Source: Desulfomicrobium sp. UBA5193 (lineage in GTDB: Bacteria > Desulfobacterota > Desulfovibrionia > Desulfovibrionales > Desulfomicrobiaceae). Taken from it: a DNA stretch of 64,000 nt. The first letter of the stretch is position 1. Each line of letters begins with the position of its first letter. A program made the position numbers and the translations under genes. The notes under the pieces were generated by a model. It saw only the letters and a list, made by a program, of their open reading frames with translations, was not told the origin of the DNA and ran no database searches. The stretch is from assembly GCA_002412965.1 (NCBI GenBank), contig DHWB01000004.1, positions 372,001-436,000 of the forward strand. Direction: 5' to 3'. Below are positions 45,555-54,050 of this stretch, piece by piece.

Positions 45555-45648
45555 CCAAATGGTGGGCAATGTCCTCGATGCAGATCTGCCTGGGATCCGG
45601 TTTGGCCAGATCGAGGTTTTTACCTGTGTAGGTCCGTACAATGGACAT
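45100..45648 (-). CDS. HD-domain hydrolase (YfbR/5'-nucleotidase-like)
   Basis: A 182-residue HD-family phosphohydrolase. Metal ligands His42 region (GHWAYSVGQH), HD pair His69-Asp70 (LLHDATE) and a late Asp in VKRADQAVMA fit YfbR-like nucleotidases that remove phosphate from deoxynucleoside monophosphates. Common on plasmids and phages. It ends at 45100 (LGM, TAG), and the start follows GGAGG-like AGGAGGCAAGA. It is 9 bases downstream of the ArdC/TOPRIM gene, so co-transcribed with it. Confidence 0.82.
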   Translation of the reverse strand: MSIVRTYTGKNLDLAKPDPRQICIEDIAHHLAKLDRYNGAGHWAYSVGQHSLLVAEVLPPEYKLPGLLHDATEAYLGEVVSPLKAMLPEYRKIEQNVMNAICKSFEISFPRPGIVKRADQAVMAAEMQQVVKWPDLAKRPDLPPPPEDMVIRQMPWQEVKQVFLERFQELKKAQEQYKGLGM

Positions 45649-45657
45649 TCTTGCCTC

Positions 45658-47748
45658 CTACATGCCCATGACCTGGGCTTCCTGGACTTGCGTCTTGCCG
45701 GCCAGGACCTCCAGGCTGGTCTGGATCTGCTTGCGCACGGCATCGAGGCCCCGGGAGACATGCATATCGTTGAAGTCGGTCAAACCCTTCTGTTTTTCCT
45801 CATCCGTCAGTTTGGGAAGAATCATCAATCCATCCACGGCCTGCGCGGCCAGGGCCGCCTTGTTCATGCCGGGGTTGTCCTTCTGCTGGTGGTCGTCGTC
45901 AGCCAGGATGACCACCTGGCGATCCGGGTATTTTTCCTTCAGGGCTTTGGCCACGGGCTCCAGATTGCCGGCGTCGAACGCGGCATGTACCGGGAGATTC
46001 GTGGCCATGTGGACGCTGGCCGCCGTGGCGTATCCTTCGGCCACCAGGATGGGCATGCCGTCCTTCTCGAACTGTTTCTCGGGATCAATGCGGTGAAAAG
46101 TTCCTGACTTGCGACTGCCTTTGGTGAAAAACTTTCCCGCATCGGAGATGCTCTGCACGGTGTGGATGAAGCCATCCACGTCGCGCCCGGGCACCAGCAA
46201 CTCGCCGTGCTCGCCTTCCTTGACGCCAAATCCGAGCACCTCCTTGCGGGCCAGATACGCTTGGCTCTTGTCGGCCCACCCGGGCGCGTTCGCCCAGCGG
46301 GCGAAAGCCTTCTTGGCCGCAGCTGCGTGCTGGGCCGCCAGCTCCTGTTCCCACTTCTGCTTTTTCTCGGTGGCCTGGATCGCAAGAGCCTGCTTTTGTT
46401 CCTCGGTCAGCTTGTGCCCTGATGCCTTCCACGTGCCTTTCTCGCCGGTCTTGTGATTCTGGTAGAATCCGGCCGGGTGTCCGTCGAGATTTCCGCGATA
46501 GGCGCCATCCCTGGACCCGGGCTTGCCGTCGATGAGCTGCACTCGGTGCAGCGTCCCGTCCATGACAGGCTGCTCGCCGCCCAGATCCAGACCGGCCTCT
46601 TTCAGCACCTCGGCGAACTCCTGTTCCGGCGGCATGCCCGGAGCGGGCGCGGGTTCTTTCTCAGGCACCCACCGCGCAAGCCCGGTCATGTCCGTCCCTT
46701 CCGGAGCGAACCAGAGTTTTTCCTGCCGGTCCCATTTCGCACCGGCCTGCTTGGCTTCCTCGCGCTGCTCGTAGGGCACGGCGAGATACGTCTTTTCCTG
46801 CGCCGGCCGGCGCTCCTGTTCTTCCGACTGTTCGGGTTTGGACTGTGTGACTTCCGCTGTCATGGCCGCCTCCTTGTTCTTCTCAAACCCCAAGCAAAAG
46901 CCGAGGATTTTCTCGGCATCCTGGCTGGCGCGAAGGATCTCCCGAGGTTCCTCGGTCAGGATCTTCACCCAGCTGTCCACATAGGAGAGATGCTGGCTTG
47001 GATCATGCGGCAGCCCCAGCTCGCCGCTGATCATCCAGCTGGCGATTTCCGCCCTCAGCTCCTCCCGCGCGTAGGCCTCGGAGCCGAAGGGGCCGCCTTC
47101 GCGGTCCAGCCTGTCAGGGTGCTTGGTCCAATGGCCAAGTTCGTGCAGTGCCGTGCCGTAGTATGCTCCGGCATCGGCGAAGGCCGAACGGGGTGGCAAG
47201 TGGATCTCATCCGTGCTTGGGCGGTAAAAGGCCCGGTCACGCTGATCGTGATGGATGACGGCCCCGGAGTTGCGCATGATGTCCTCGGCCCGCACGTTGG
47301 AATCCCAACTTACGGTCCGGCCTTCCCAGGGCGGTATGCCATCGACATCGGAGGCGTGGAACACGCTGGAGAAGATCACGCGCGGCCGATCCAGCTCCGC
47401 TCTGGTCATGACCTGGTTGCCTTCCTGATCACGGACGGGCTTGCCGTCCTCGTCCTTGACCGCGCGTTCCTCATAAAACTGCCAGAAGACCACGGGCCGG
47501 GCCTTGGCTCCCTTGCGGATGCGCCAGCCCTTGGAATTGGCCTGCCTCATGGTCATGAACCTGGGATCGTTGTCGTCGCAATCGAGAGTCACGCGGTTTA
47601 TGCCCCGGTACTTGGTGCCGGACACGGGGTTGAACGGCGGCGTGTACTCGCCAGCTTTCCATGGCTTGATCCATGGTGCGGTGCCGGCTTCCAGTTCCGC
47701 AATGATCTTTTCCGCAAAGGCCTCAAAGAAAGGTTTCTTCTTTTCCAT
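45658..47748 (-). CDS. ArdC-like antirestriction protein fused to TOPRIM primase domain
   Basis: A 696-residue protein. The N-terminal single-strand-DNA-binding ArdC domain (WIKPWKAGEYTPPFNPVSG near 26-44) is followed by a zinc metallopeptidase-like HELGH at 202-206. A DUF5710-like module (YLAVPYEQREEAKQAGAKWD) is near 323-342, then a TOPRIM domain (LVAEGYATAASVH near 575, ILADDDHQ near 630) as in primase-like TraC proteins. ArdC protects incoming single-stranded DNA from restriction during conjugation; the TOPRIM part could prime complementary-strand synthesis in the recipient. GGAGG (aggctcc on plus) precedes the ATG at 47748. Confidence 0.88.
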   Translation of the reverse strand: MEKKKPFFEAFAEKIIAELEAGTAPWIKPWKAGEYTPPFNPVSGTKYRGINRVTLDCDDNDPRFMTMRQANSKGWRIRKGAKARPVVFWQFYEERAVKDEDGKPVRDQEGNQVMTRAELDRPRVIFSSVFHASDVDGIPPWEGRTVSWDSNVRAEDIMRNSGAVIHHDQRDRAFYRPSTDEIHLPPRSAFADAGAYYGTALHELGHWTKHPDRLDREGGPFGSEAYAREELRAEIASWMISGELGLPHDPSQHLSYVDSWVKILTEEPREILRASQDAEKILGFCLGFEKNKEAAMTAEVTQSKPEQSEEQERRPAQEKTYLAVPYEQREEAKQAGAKWDRQEKLWFAPEGTDMTGLARWVPEKEPAPAPGMPPEQEFAEVLKEAGLDLGGEQPVMDGTLHRVQLIDGKPGSRDGAYRGNLDGHPAGFYQNHKTGEKGTWKASGHKLTEEQKQALAIQATEKKQKWEQELAAQHAAAAKKAFARWANAPGWADKSQAYLARKEVLGFGVKEGEHGELLVPGRDVDGFIHTVQSISDAGKFFTKGSRKSGTFHRIDPEKQFEKDGMPILVAEGYATAASVHMATNLPVHAAFDAGNLEPVAKALKEKYPDRQVVILADDDHQQKDNPGMNKAALAAQAVDGLMILPKLTDEEKQKGLTDFNDMHVSRGLDAVRKQIQTSLEVLAGKTQVQEAQVMGM

Positions 47749-47756
47749 GGAGCCTC

Positions 47757-47951
47757 CTAGACGAGCTCGTGAAGAGCGGCGGCGTCCAGGGCCTCTTCCA
47801 GCGTTAGGCCCGTTTCCTCGAACGCGCCCAGAAACTCGGCCACGTCCGGATCCACTTCGATGGCGGCGCCGGGATTTTCTGAAGCCTCGATGTCCACCTG
47901 TGTGGCGGCGGCTTCCAGATATTCGAGATACGACTTGGATTCATCAATCAT
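47757..47951 (-). CDS. Small acidic protein
   Basis: A 64-residue, very acidic protein (about 18 Asp/Glu), starting MIDESKSYLEYLEAAATQVD. It overlaps the traF-like gene by 8 bases and precedes the ArdC gene by 8 bases, so it belongs to the same transcript. No family recognised; acidic small proteins often serve as DNA mimics or chaperones, which is a guess. Confidence 0.6.
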   Translation of the reverse strand: MIDESKSYLEYLEAAATQVDIEASENPGAAIEVDPDVAEFLGAFEETGLTLEEALDAAALHELV

Positions 47952-48462
47952 GACGAACCTCCTGGTTGAAGGTGAAGAGTGGGATTACCCGCTGCAAGCG
48001 GTCCAAGGACACAAAACCGAAATATCTGCCGTCAAAGCTCTTTGCATACGGGGCCAAGAGCAGTGCGAAGTCCTGGGGGACCGTCCCGGATTTGAGCACG
48101 GACAGGTTAGGGCGGCCCTTGCTGTCGACTTCGAGAATGCGGCTGTCAGGTTGCGACACGCCGTTCACGCGCACCCCGTGCGCATCGACCTCCACCAGGT
48201 CGCCGGCAACGGCGGCCACGCGTTTCAGAAGCGGATACGGGCTCTCGGGCCTGCCCAGATAGCCGCGCTCGCGGGCGAGAACTCCAAAGGGACAGTCTGG
48301 GGGCAAGACGAATTGGGCCAAATCCCCGCGTCGGGGACTCCCGTCCTCAAGCCGGTAGAGGCCCGCAGGCATGGAGGCCGAGAGGTTGTAGCGCAGCCCG
48401 AGACAGGCGCTGAGGGCGATCATGACGACCACCAGGCAGGGCAGGGCGAAAAACGCCTTCAT
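47944..48462 (-). CDS. traF: TraF-like S26 signal peptidase (conjugative transfer protease)
   Basis: A 172-residue membrane protease of the RP4 TraF/S26 type, which matures pilins by cleavage or cyclisation. N-terminal membrane helix (ALPCLVVVMIALSACLGL), catalytic Ser30 in SASMPAGLYR, catalytic Lys80 in YPLLKRVAAVAGD. The start at 48462 overlaps the stop of the candidate replication gene (4 bases, ATGA). Its partner pilin is not present in this window; thin-pilus PilS is another possible substrate, though PilS has a type IV leader and would need a prepilin peptidase. Confidence 0.85.
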   Translation of the reverse strand: MKAFFALPCLVVVMIALSACLGLRYNLSASMPAGLYRLEDGSPRRGDLAQFVLPPDCPFGVLARERGYLGRPESPYPLLKRVAAVAGDLVEVDAHGVRVNGVSQPDSRILEVDSKGRPNLSVLKSGTVPQDFALLLAPYAKSFDGRYFGFVSLDRLQRVIPLFTFNQEVRHD

Positions 48463-50042
48463 CGGGCGTTCACCGCCACATGCTGTTCCCAATATGCCCT
48501 GCGGAAGCCGCGCACGAGGGGGCTGGTTCCGTCCTCCTTGAGCTTGGCTTTCGGGTATGGATTGAGCCTGTCGATCTCGGCCAGTTGCGTCGGGGGCAGG
48601 TCCTGGAGCCAATTTTCGAATGCTTTTGTCTTGTGCTCGCCGGCCAGCTTCTCATGCAGGATTTCGGCTTCCTTACGCGCCGTCAGGGCCGCCTTGGCAT
48701 TATTGAGGGCCTGTTGCTCGGGAGAGACGTAGCCGGGGAGCCTGCGGTAGGTTCCCTTGGTGCGTAGCGTCACAAAGAGATAGGATGCCACGCCCTTGTT
48801 GGTCTGCGGAAAATGGCCATCTGCCAACTCCCATTCCGCCGAATGCAGCGAGCCCATGATGTCGTCCAGCGGCAGGTCCAGGCGCAGACGGTGTTCGACA
48901 ATCTGGCGGATTTGATCGGGTCCGAAACCCACGGACAGGAGGCTCGGCCAGAGGATACCGCATTCGTCCCGGGTCAGACTCAGCAATTCATTTTTCCAGA
49001 TAGATAGATTTCTTATCTGTCTATCTAAGAGAGAAGGCTGACACCAATCCTGATCAGTATCAGAACAGTCACAAGCCTTTGGAGGATAAGGCTTTTCACC
49101 GGCAGAGGCATACCGGTCAGATTTGGTGTCCTGATACCGATCAGGATTGGTGTCAGTTTGATCATGTCCGGTGTCATACCGATCATGAATGGTGTCATTT
49201 TGAAGGTGATACCGATCAGTTTTGGTATCAGATGAGTAAATGGAGTGGCCGGAAAGTCCCGTCAGGCTTTGGTTGTTGCGGGAAGCGGTGGGGCGGTCAG
49301 GGTTTGGTCCGTGATAGCGATCTTGATTAGTACCATACCGATCCTGTTTGGTGTCACCTCGCGCCGGACTGTGACCATGCTTGGAGCCATGATACCGATC
49401 AGTTTTGGTATCATGACGCCGAAGCTGATCGGTATCACCTGGGCCTGTCATGGCGATCCGTTTGAGACGATCACGGTCCGTGAACGTAATCCGTACCCCG
49501 AAGCGCGGGCCTCGCGGATGAGCCTCTTTCCCAAGTAGCCCGGCAACTGCGGCGCGGTTCACGGTGCGCCGGGCGGTGGGTTCGCTGCAATTGGCCATGC
49601 GTGCCAGATGGGACAGGAAAATATCCGCTACATCGCTGTCACGCCCGCAGCGCTCGATAAGGCCCAGTACCCGCCGACCGGAAGTCGAGAGAAACGGCAG
49701 ATCGGCGTCCTCTTGATACCTGTCCTGATCGCAATGCTCCGGAGCGTCTTTTCGAAAAATGGCGAGAAACTCTCGGCAACGCTCCAGACATGGCGTGATG
49801 AGTAGACCATGACGGCGGCCGGAGTCGTGCTTGGAGCGGACAAAGAGTCCTAGTTCTTCTCCCCGGGCGACATGGCGCAGCAGACTGGCCTTGGAGCATC
49901 CGACACGACGTTGTACCCCGGCCAGGGTCAATGGAGAGGGTCCGTCCACATTTGGCAGCGACCCGAGCAGACATCCAAGTACAAGACGCCCGAGGCGCGG
50001 CAGCCGGGCATAGGCTTTCGCGATATCAGACGTTGCCTTCAT
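48459..50042 (-). CDS. Putative replication initiator / HTH protein with internal DNA repeats
   Basis: A 527-residue protein. It has an N-terminal winged-helix-like region (LTLAGVQRRVGCSKASLLRHV near 40-60) and a second helix-turn-helix (MANCSEPTARRTVNRAAVAG near 145-165). A low-complexity middle with about ten D-x-x-x-D-R-Y units spans residues about 205-330, then a C-terminal helical domain. The middle is encoded by direct repeats (49041-49439) with the look of iterons. The layout recalls replication proteins whose origin lies inside their own gene. The start at 50042 (MKATSDIAKAYARLPRLGRL) is chosen for GAGAGGA upstream and because the upstream extension overlaps another gene in a different frame. 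A regulator is the other option. Confidence 0.6.
   Translation of the reverse strand: MKATSDIAKAYARLPRLGRLVLGCLLGSLPNVDGPSPLTLAGVQRRVGCSKASLLRHVARGEELGLFVRSKHDSGRRHGLLITPCLERCREFLAIFRKDAPEHCDQDRYQEDADLPFLSTSGRRVLGLIERCGRDSDVADIFLSHLARMANCSEPTARRTVNRAAVAGLLGKEAHPRGPRFGVRITFTDRDRLKRIAMTGPGDTDQLRRHDTKTDRYHGSKHGHSPARGDTKQDRYGTNQDRYHGPNPDRPTASRNNQSLTGLSGHSIYSSDTKTDRYHLQNDTIHDRYDTGHDQTDTNPDRYQDTKSDRYASAGEKPYPPKACDCSDTDQDWCQPSLLDRQIRNLSIWKNELLSLTRDECGILWPSLLSVGFGPDQIRQIVEHRLRLDLPLDDIMGSLHSAEWELADGHFPQTNKGVASYLFVTLRTKGTYRRLPGYVSPEQQALNNAKAALTARKEAEILHEKLAGEHKTKAFENWLQDLPPTQLAEIDRLNPYPKAKLKEDGTSPLVRGFRRAYWEQHVAVNAR
49041..49439. repeat. Iteron-like repeats inside the candidate replication gene
   Basis: About nine copies of an imperfect palindrome of 23-25 bases, best form TGATACCGATCAGTTTTGGTATCA: 49109-49131, 49132-49156, 49175-49198, 49207-49231, 49312-49334, 49334-49358 and 49390-49414, plus inverted or half copies at 49041-49063 and 49423-49439. 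Spacing is irregular but always a multiple of three between ATACCG positions, because the repeats also encode D-x-x-x-D-R-Y. It could be a replication origin, an autoregulatory operator array, or a peptide repeat only. Confidence 0.6.
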
Positions 50043-50338
50043 CCCGGCATCCTCTCTTGAAAATAGACACGCATCGCCTCGCACGGTGGTGGGGGCTCTT
50101 TGCCGGTGAGGACGGATTTTGGGACAAAACCTTCTCCGCCGCACACAGGGCAATCCGGCCGGCCGACCATGCGAGTCTGAAAAAAGAGCCGCCATTGGCG
50201 ACAAGAAGAATCCGGGCACGGCAGCCACGGCTCGTTTGAGGGGAAGAGTCGGAATGTATGGAGCGGGATTGCGGCCCGTATACGGCAGCGTTCCTCAGGA
50301 GTCAGAGCCAGCAGGCGCCTATAGAAGGAAGTCCGCAT
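50039..50338 (-). CDS. Small zinc-binding protein
   Basis: A 99-residue protein with two cysteine pairs, C41/C46 and C63/C66 (CPDSSC and CPVC), a likely zinc site. It is basic. It overlaps the next gene by four bases (ATGA) and the coupling-protein gene by 20 bases. Family not recognised; position inside the transfer operon suggests an accessory role. Confidence 0.6.
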   Translation of the reverse strand: MRTSFYRRLLALTPEERCRIRAAIPLHTFRLFPSNEPWLPCPDSSCRQWRLFFQTRMVGRPDCPVCGGEGFVPKSVLTGKEPPPPCEAMRVYFQERMPG

Positions 50339-52211
50339 AATCTCTCCCTTGGCTTTGAGTGCTGGCGGTCAACGATTCGGACGTCTGCGGCGCCGGGATC
50401 CGTGCCCGGGTCGCGAACGTGGGGTCGAGGAAGTAAAGGATCTGACGCCCGTAGACAGGCCTGAAGCCCGCCGGAAAGATCAGCATGTCGCCGGCGGCAA
50501 CGATGTCGCCGTTCGGGGATTTCCTGGGGCCTGGCAGGCGCATGCATTCATCTGGAGTGAGCAGCGGCCGGGCGACCTCGGAGATGCTCACCGATGCCTT
50601 CGAGAGATGTCCCCCGCGATGGCCCGAGATGGATGTTTTGTTCTGGACCACCGTGGTTTTGCCCGTCATCTTCGAGAGCACTTCGGCGGTCTCGATCTTG
50701 TTCGGGGCGAACGCGACCCGGATGTGGCAGTTGGACATGACCGACTCCTCACGGCCATAGGCCTGTTGCAGCTGGGTCAGGTCCTGGACGATGAGAAACG
50801 CCTTGATGCCATAGCCGGCCATGAACGCCAGCGCCCGCTCGAAGATTTCCAGGCGGCCAAGGGCCGTGAATTCGTCCATCATGAGCAGCAGCCTGTGGCG
50901 GAAGCTCTCGCACGAACGGCCGTCGGCAAACTCCATCCGCTCGGTCAGCCTGCGCAGAACGATGTTTGCCACCAGTCGGATGAGGGGCCGCAGGCGGTCG
51001 ATGTCCGAAGGGCGCAGCACTAGGTACAGGGACACGGGAAATTCGTGGTTCATGAGGTCGGCGATGCGAAAGTCGCAAGCAGAGGTGTTCCGGGCGACCA
51101 CAGGATCGCGGTACAGGGCGAGATTGGCCACGGCCGTGGAGATGACGCCGGAGAGTTCGTTCGGGGCCTTGTTCTTCATTTCCCGGGCTGAAGCCGCGAT
51201 GAAGTCATGGAGTTGGCCCCAGGCGCCATCGTCATCTTCGTGGGGAAAATGCTGCGCCAGCTGAGCAGCATGGTCCGTCTGCAGCATCTCATCCAGAACT
51301 TCACCGATTTCCTTGTCCGGATCGGCCAACATGAAGCTCAGGTCAGACAGGGTTGCGATGCGGGACGTTTCGGCGAGCGTATGGACCATGCAATGCAGGA
51401 TCGCACCGGAGAGGAAAGAAAACGAAGCCTTGTTCCAATAATCCTTCAATCCCTGTCCGTCGGGATCAACGAGCATGGACGCCACGTTCTGGGCGTCAGA
51501 TATGGCGGACGTGGTCTCCAGCCGGATCTCGGCCAGGGGATTGAATCGACAGCTGCCGCTGACGGCGGTGGGGTCGAATTTGAGCACTCTGTACCCCTGA
51601 GATCTGCGCCAGCCGCTGGTCAGCGCCCAGTTTTCCCCCTTGATGTCCAGGATCAGAGCGCTGTGCGGCCACGAAAGGAGCGTTGGCAACACAAGCCCAA
51701 CTCCCTTGCCGGACCTGGTCGGGGCGAAGACCAGGACATGCTCCGGACCGTTGTGCCGCAGGTAGGTCACGCGGTCGCTTTTTTCGCTGAACCCGCCCAC
51801 GTAAACGCCTTGTCCTTCCAGCAGGCCGGCGGCCCCCAGATCCTTGCGGTCGGCCCAACTGGCCGTGCCGTGCACATCCCTGGTGGCACTGGGACGTTGC
51901 ATGGTCAGAAACCAGACGCAACCATAAAGAAGTAATTGAGGTATGACGAAAATAGCCTGAGCCTTGGTGATGATGGGCTCCGAGCCTTCGACGAGGCTCA
52001 CGTGCTGCGCCCAGATGAGAATGGACCAAGGCCAGTACCAACGGTCATGGACCGGACTGCCGAGCCATGCGGGATACCCGAGCAGTGCGGCCATCTGCTG
52101 GGTGGCGTAACCCATGGCGATCAGCGCGAAGATGAGAAGGCTCCCCAAGGCGAAGCACAGTCGCCATATCGACGCCGGGCGTCGTTCCGTCAGTCCGTAG
52201 TCAGCTCGCAT
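50319..52211 (-). CDS. virD4: Type IV coupling protein (VirD4/TraG)
   Basis: A 630-residue inner-membrane ATPase that brings the relaxase-DNA complex to the secretion channel. Two N-terminal membrane helices (about 18-38, 84-104), Walker A APTRSGKG at 163-170, and Walker B MMDEFTALG near 400. The family phrase FAPNKIETAEVLSKMTGKTTV is near 495. It sits directly before the VirB10 gene (9 bases). Intact, so DNA transfer is possible if the missing relaxase is supplied elsewhere in the element. Confidence 0.93.
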   Translation of the reverse strand: MRADYGLTERRPASIWRLCFALGSLLIFALIAMGYATQQMAALLGYPAWLGSPVHDRWYWPWSILIWAQHVSLVEGSEPIITKAQAIFVIPQLLLYGCVWFLTMQRPSATRDVHGTASWADRKDLGAAGLLEGQGVYVGGFSEKSDRVTYLRHNGPEHVLVFAPTRSGKGVGLVLPTLLSWPHSALILDIKGENWALTSGWRRSQGYRVLKFDPTAVSGSCRFNPLAEIRLETTSAISDAQNVASMLVDPDGQGLKDYWNKASFSFLSGAILHCMVHTLAETSRIATLSDLSFMLADPDKEIGEVLDEMLQTDHAAQLAQHFPHEDDDGAWGQLHDFIAASAREMKNKAPNELSGVISTAVANLALYRDPVVARNTSACDFRIADLMNHEFPVSLYLVLRPSDIDRLRPLIRLVANIVLRRLTERMEFADGRSCESFRHRLLLMMDEFTALGRLEIFERALAFMAGYGIKAFLIVQDLTQLQQAYGREESVMSNCHIRVAFAPNKIETAEVLSKMTGKTTVVQNKTSISGHRGGHLSKASVSISEVARPLLTPDECMRLPGPRKSPNGDIVAAGDMLIFPAGFRPVYGRQILYFLDPTFATRARIPAPQTSESLTASTQSQGRDYADFLL

Positions 52212-52220
52212 CGAAGGTCC

Positions 52221-53462
52221 TCAGGGTTGACGTTTCCTGTATCTCCAGTCTCGGAATGGCGCATCGAAGACGATGTCCTTGGTCACGACCAGATTGAATC
52301 GATATCCCGGCTCGATGGTGAGTTCAGGCTTGATTTGCATCTCGCGCTGCAGGAGCTGCAGGGAGGTTTGTCCGAGCTGGGAGGCCAGGGCCGTGCCCAT
52401 CTCGTCCTGCACCGACGGGGCGCGGTCCTGGCCGCTATTGCCATTCATGGAGTCCACGCCGTAGGCCATGCCGCCGGCGATGAGGCTCATCACGGCAGCG
52501 CTGCCGAAGATGCGCAGGTAGTGATTGTTCACGTCACCGCGGAATCCGGCCAGACCGGCCATGTCCGCCGCAGGCATGGCTCCGAGGTCAACGGATGAGC
52601 CGTCGGGGAACAGGATGCGGTTGAAGGCCGCCAGGAGCCGGCTTTGCCCCATGGCCACGCGGGAATCATACACGCCATAGAATTTCGAGCCCTGTGGGAT
52701 AATCAGATGTTCCCCCGTGGCCGTGTCGAAGATGTTGCGGGTGATCTGGGCCACGATCTGTCCCGGCAGATCGGAATTGATGCCGGTGATGATCATGCCG
52801 GGGATCACGGATCCGGTCTTTAATTCAAAGGGCTGCCCGGGCGTGCGACGATTGGGAAGAGTCCACTGGCTGTCTGTTCTGGCGCGGTCGGCCAGAAAGC
52901 CTTCCTTGTCGATCCGTTCGTCCTTTTCGCCGGCTGCCGGGTACTCGCCGCTCTCACTCACGCCGACGCGGACAGGTTGCGCGGGAGATTCCGGAGGCGG
53001 AATCTGCGCGTTTGATCCGGAGGCCACGGCTGCATGCCGTGGCAGGGCCGTGTTGATCCGCACATCGCCGTACAGGGCTTTTTCGAGGGCCTGGTTGCGC
53101 TTGCGGCGCAACTCTTCGAGCTCATTCTTTTTGGCCATATATGCCTGGGACGGCTGGGGCGGGGGGACAACGGATATGAGGGGAATCGTCGGAGGTGGCT
53201 GCTCCGGTTCCGGCTGAGCCAGCCCTTGGGGTTCTTCAGCCTCGGGCACAAGTGGTTTCTGCTGCGCAGGGGGCGCTTCGACGGCTGCTTTTTCCTCCAC
53301 CTGTTGCCTGTCCTGGCTGTTGGTGGATGTCTCCACTGACCAGATGAGTACCAAAAGGACGAGTGTCAGCGCACCACCGGCAAGAAACAGCGGTAGCTTC
53401 CCGTATCGCTGGACTGCGATCCTGGGTCTCGTGACCAATCCTTGTGGGCTGTCGTCAGGCAC
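52221..53462 (-). CDS. trbI: VirB10/TrbI channel protein
   Basis: A 413-residue protein of the type IV secretion core complex. One N-terminal membrane helix (LPLFLAGGALTLVLLVLIW) is followed by a proline-rich periplasmic stretch (about 65-110) and the C-terminal VirB10 beta-barrel domain with LKTGSVIPGMIITGINSDLPG and FYGVYDSRVAMGQSRL. It spans the envelope, energised by VirD4/VirB4-type ATPases. Next to it is the tail-collar gene, then the thin-pilus genes; VirB9/TrbG appears only at the far right. Confidence 0.9.
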   Translation of the reverse strand: MPDDSPQGLVTRPRIAVQRYGKLPLFLAGGALTLVLLVLIWSVETSTNSQDRQQVEEKAAVEAPPAQQKPLVPEAEEPQGLAQPEPEQPPPTIPLISVVPPPQPSQAYMAKKNELEELRRKRNQALEKALYGDVRINTALPRHAAVASGSNAQIPPPESPAQPVRVGVSESGEYPAAGEKDERIDKEGFLADRARTDSQWTLPNRRTPGQPFELKTGSVIPGMIITGINSDLPGQIVAQITRNIFDTATGEHLIIPQGSKFYGVYDSRVAMGQSRLLAAFNRILFPDGSSVDLGAMPAADMAGLAGFRGDVNNHYLRIFGSAAVMSLIAGGMAYGVDSMNGNSGQDRAPSVQDEMGTALASQLGQTSLQLLQREMQIKPELTIEPGYRFNLVVTKDIVFDAPFRDWRYRKRQP

Positions 53463-53473
53463 GGAAACGCTCC

Positions 53474-54037
53474 TTATTCGGCTCGGATGATGTACATGAG
53501 CGCGACGTTGCGGGGACGGTTCTCGTCGGCTGTCGGCACCTGTCGTGAGGCATCGATGTTAATGGTGTTTGAAATTATGTACTTGCCATCGGTCTCATCA
53601 GGGCCTTCAACTTTTTTCGTGGTGGGGACCTGACCGAGCACTCCAGATGCACTTGCTATGTTCATGCTCAACCTATGGCCGGTCCATGACCCGGTAATAT
53701 TTCTCATGGCGTCACCCTGAGCGGACCCAATCGTCCTTCCGGAGTCGATTCCCGACTTTCCGTGTGACCAGCCGCGAATGAACTCACCCCTAAGATCCGG
53801 CACAGTACTCCCGACCAAAGCGGCCAACTCTGGGTAACCTGCGGTGCTCTGGCCATCACATTCAAGCCAGCCGTCAGGGACCTGATTGGACTTCCAGGCG
53901 ACGACTCCACCGATAGGCACCCCGCTGATCGTCTTTGCTTCCACGTCTCCGGGAGTGAAGGTTGTCGAATCAGCGCCAAACAGAACAGCGGGCATCAGGA
54001 AGAGGAGAATGAAAACCTGGATGAGAAGCTTTTTCAC
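53474..54037 (-). CDS. Secreted phage tail-collar domain protein
   Basis: A 187-residue protein with a GTG start preceded by AGGAG, a signal peptide (KKLLIQVFILLFLMPAVLFG, cleavage near 22), then the tail-collar domain: PIGGVVAWKSNQVPDGWLEC, YPELAALVG, PDLRGEFIRGW and C-terminal RPRNVALMYIIRAE. In phages such domains end tail fibres. Next to pilV it is plausibly the separate tip adhesin of the thin pilus that picks recipients; in R64 that job is done by shuffled PilV C-termini. It starts 13 bases after the pilV stop. Confidence 0.75.
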   Translation of the reverse strand: MKKLLIQVFILLFLMPAVLFGADSTTFTPGDVEAKTISGVPIGGVVAWKSNQVPDGWLECDGQSTAGYPELAALVGSTVPDLRGEFIRGWSHGKSGIDSGRTIGSAQGDAMRNITGSWTGHRLSMNIASASGVLGQVPTTKKVEGPDETDGKYIISNTINIDASRQVPTADENRPRNVALMYIIRAE

Positions 54038-54050
54038 GATTTGTCTCCTG

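Noticed and set aside
49041..49439. CRISPR array
   Set aside because: Repeats are near-palindromic, in frame with a protein, irregularly spaced and have no unique 30-base spacers. There are no cas genes.
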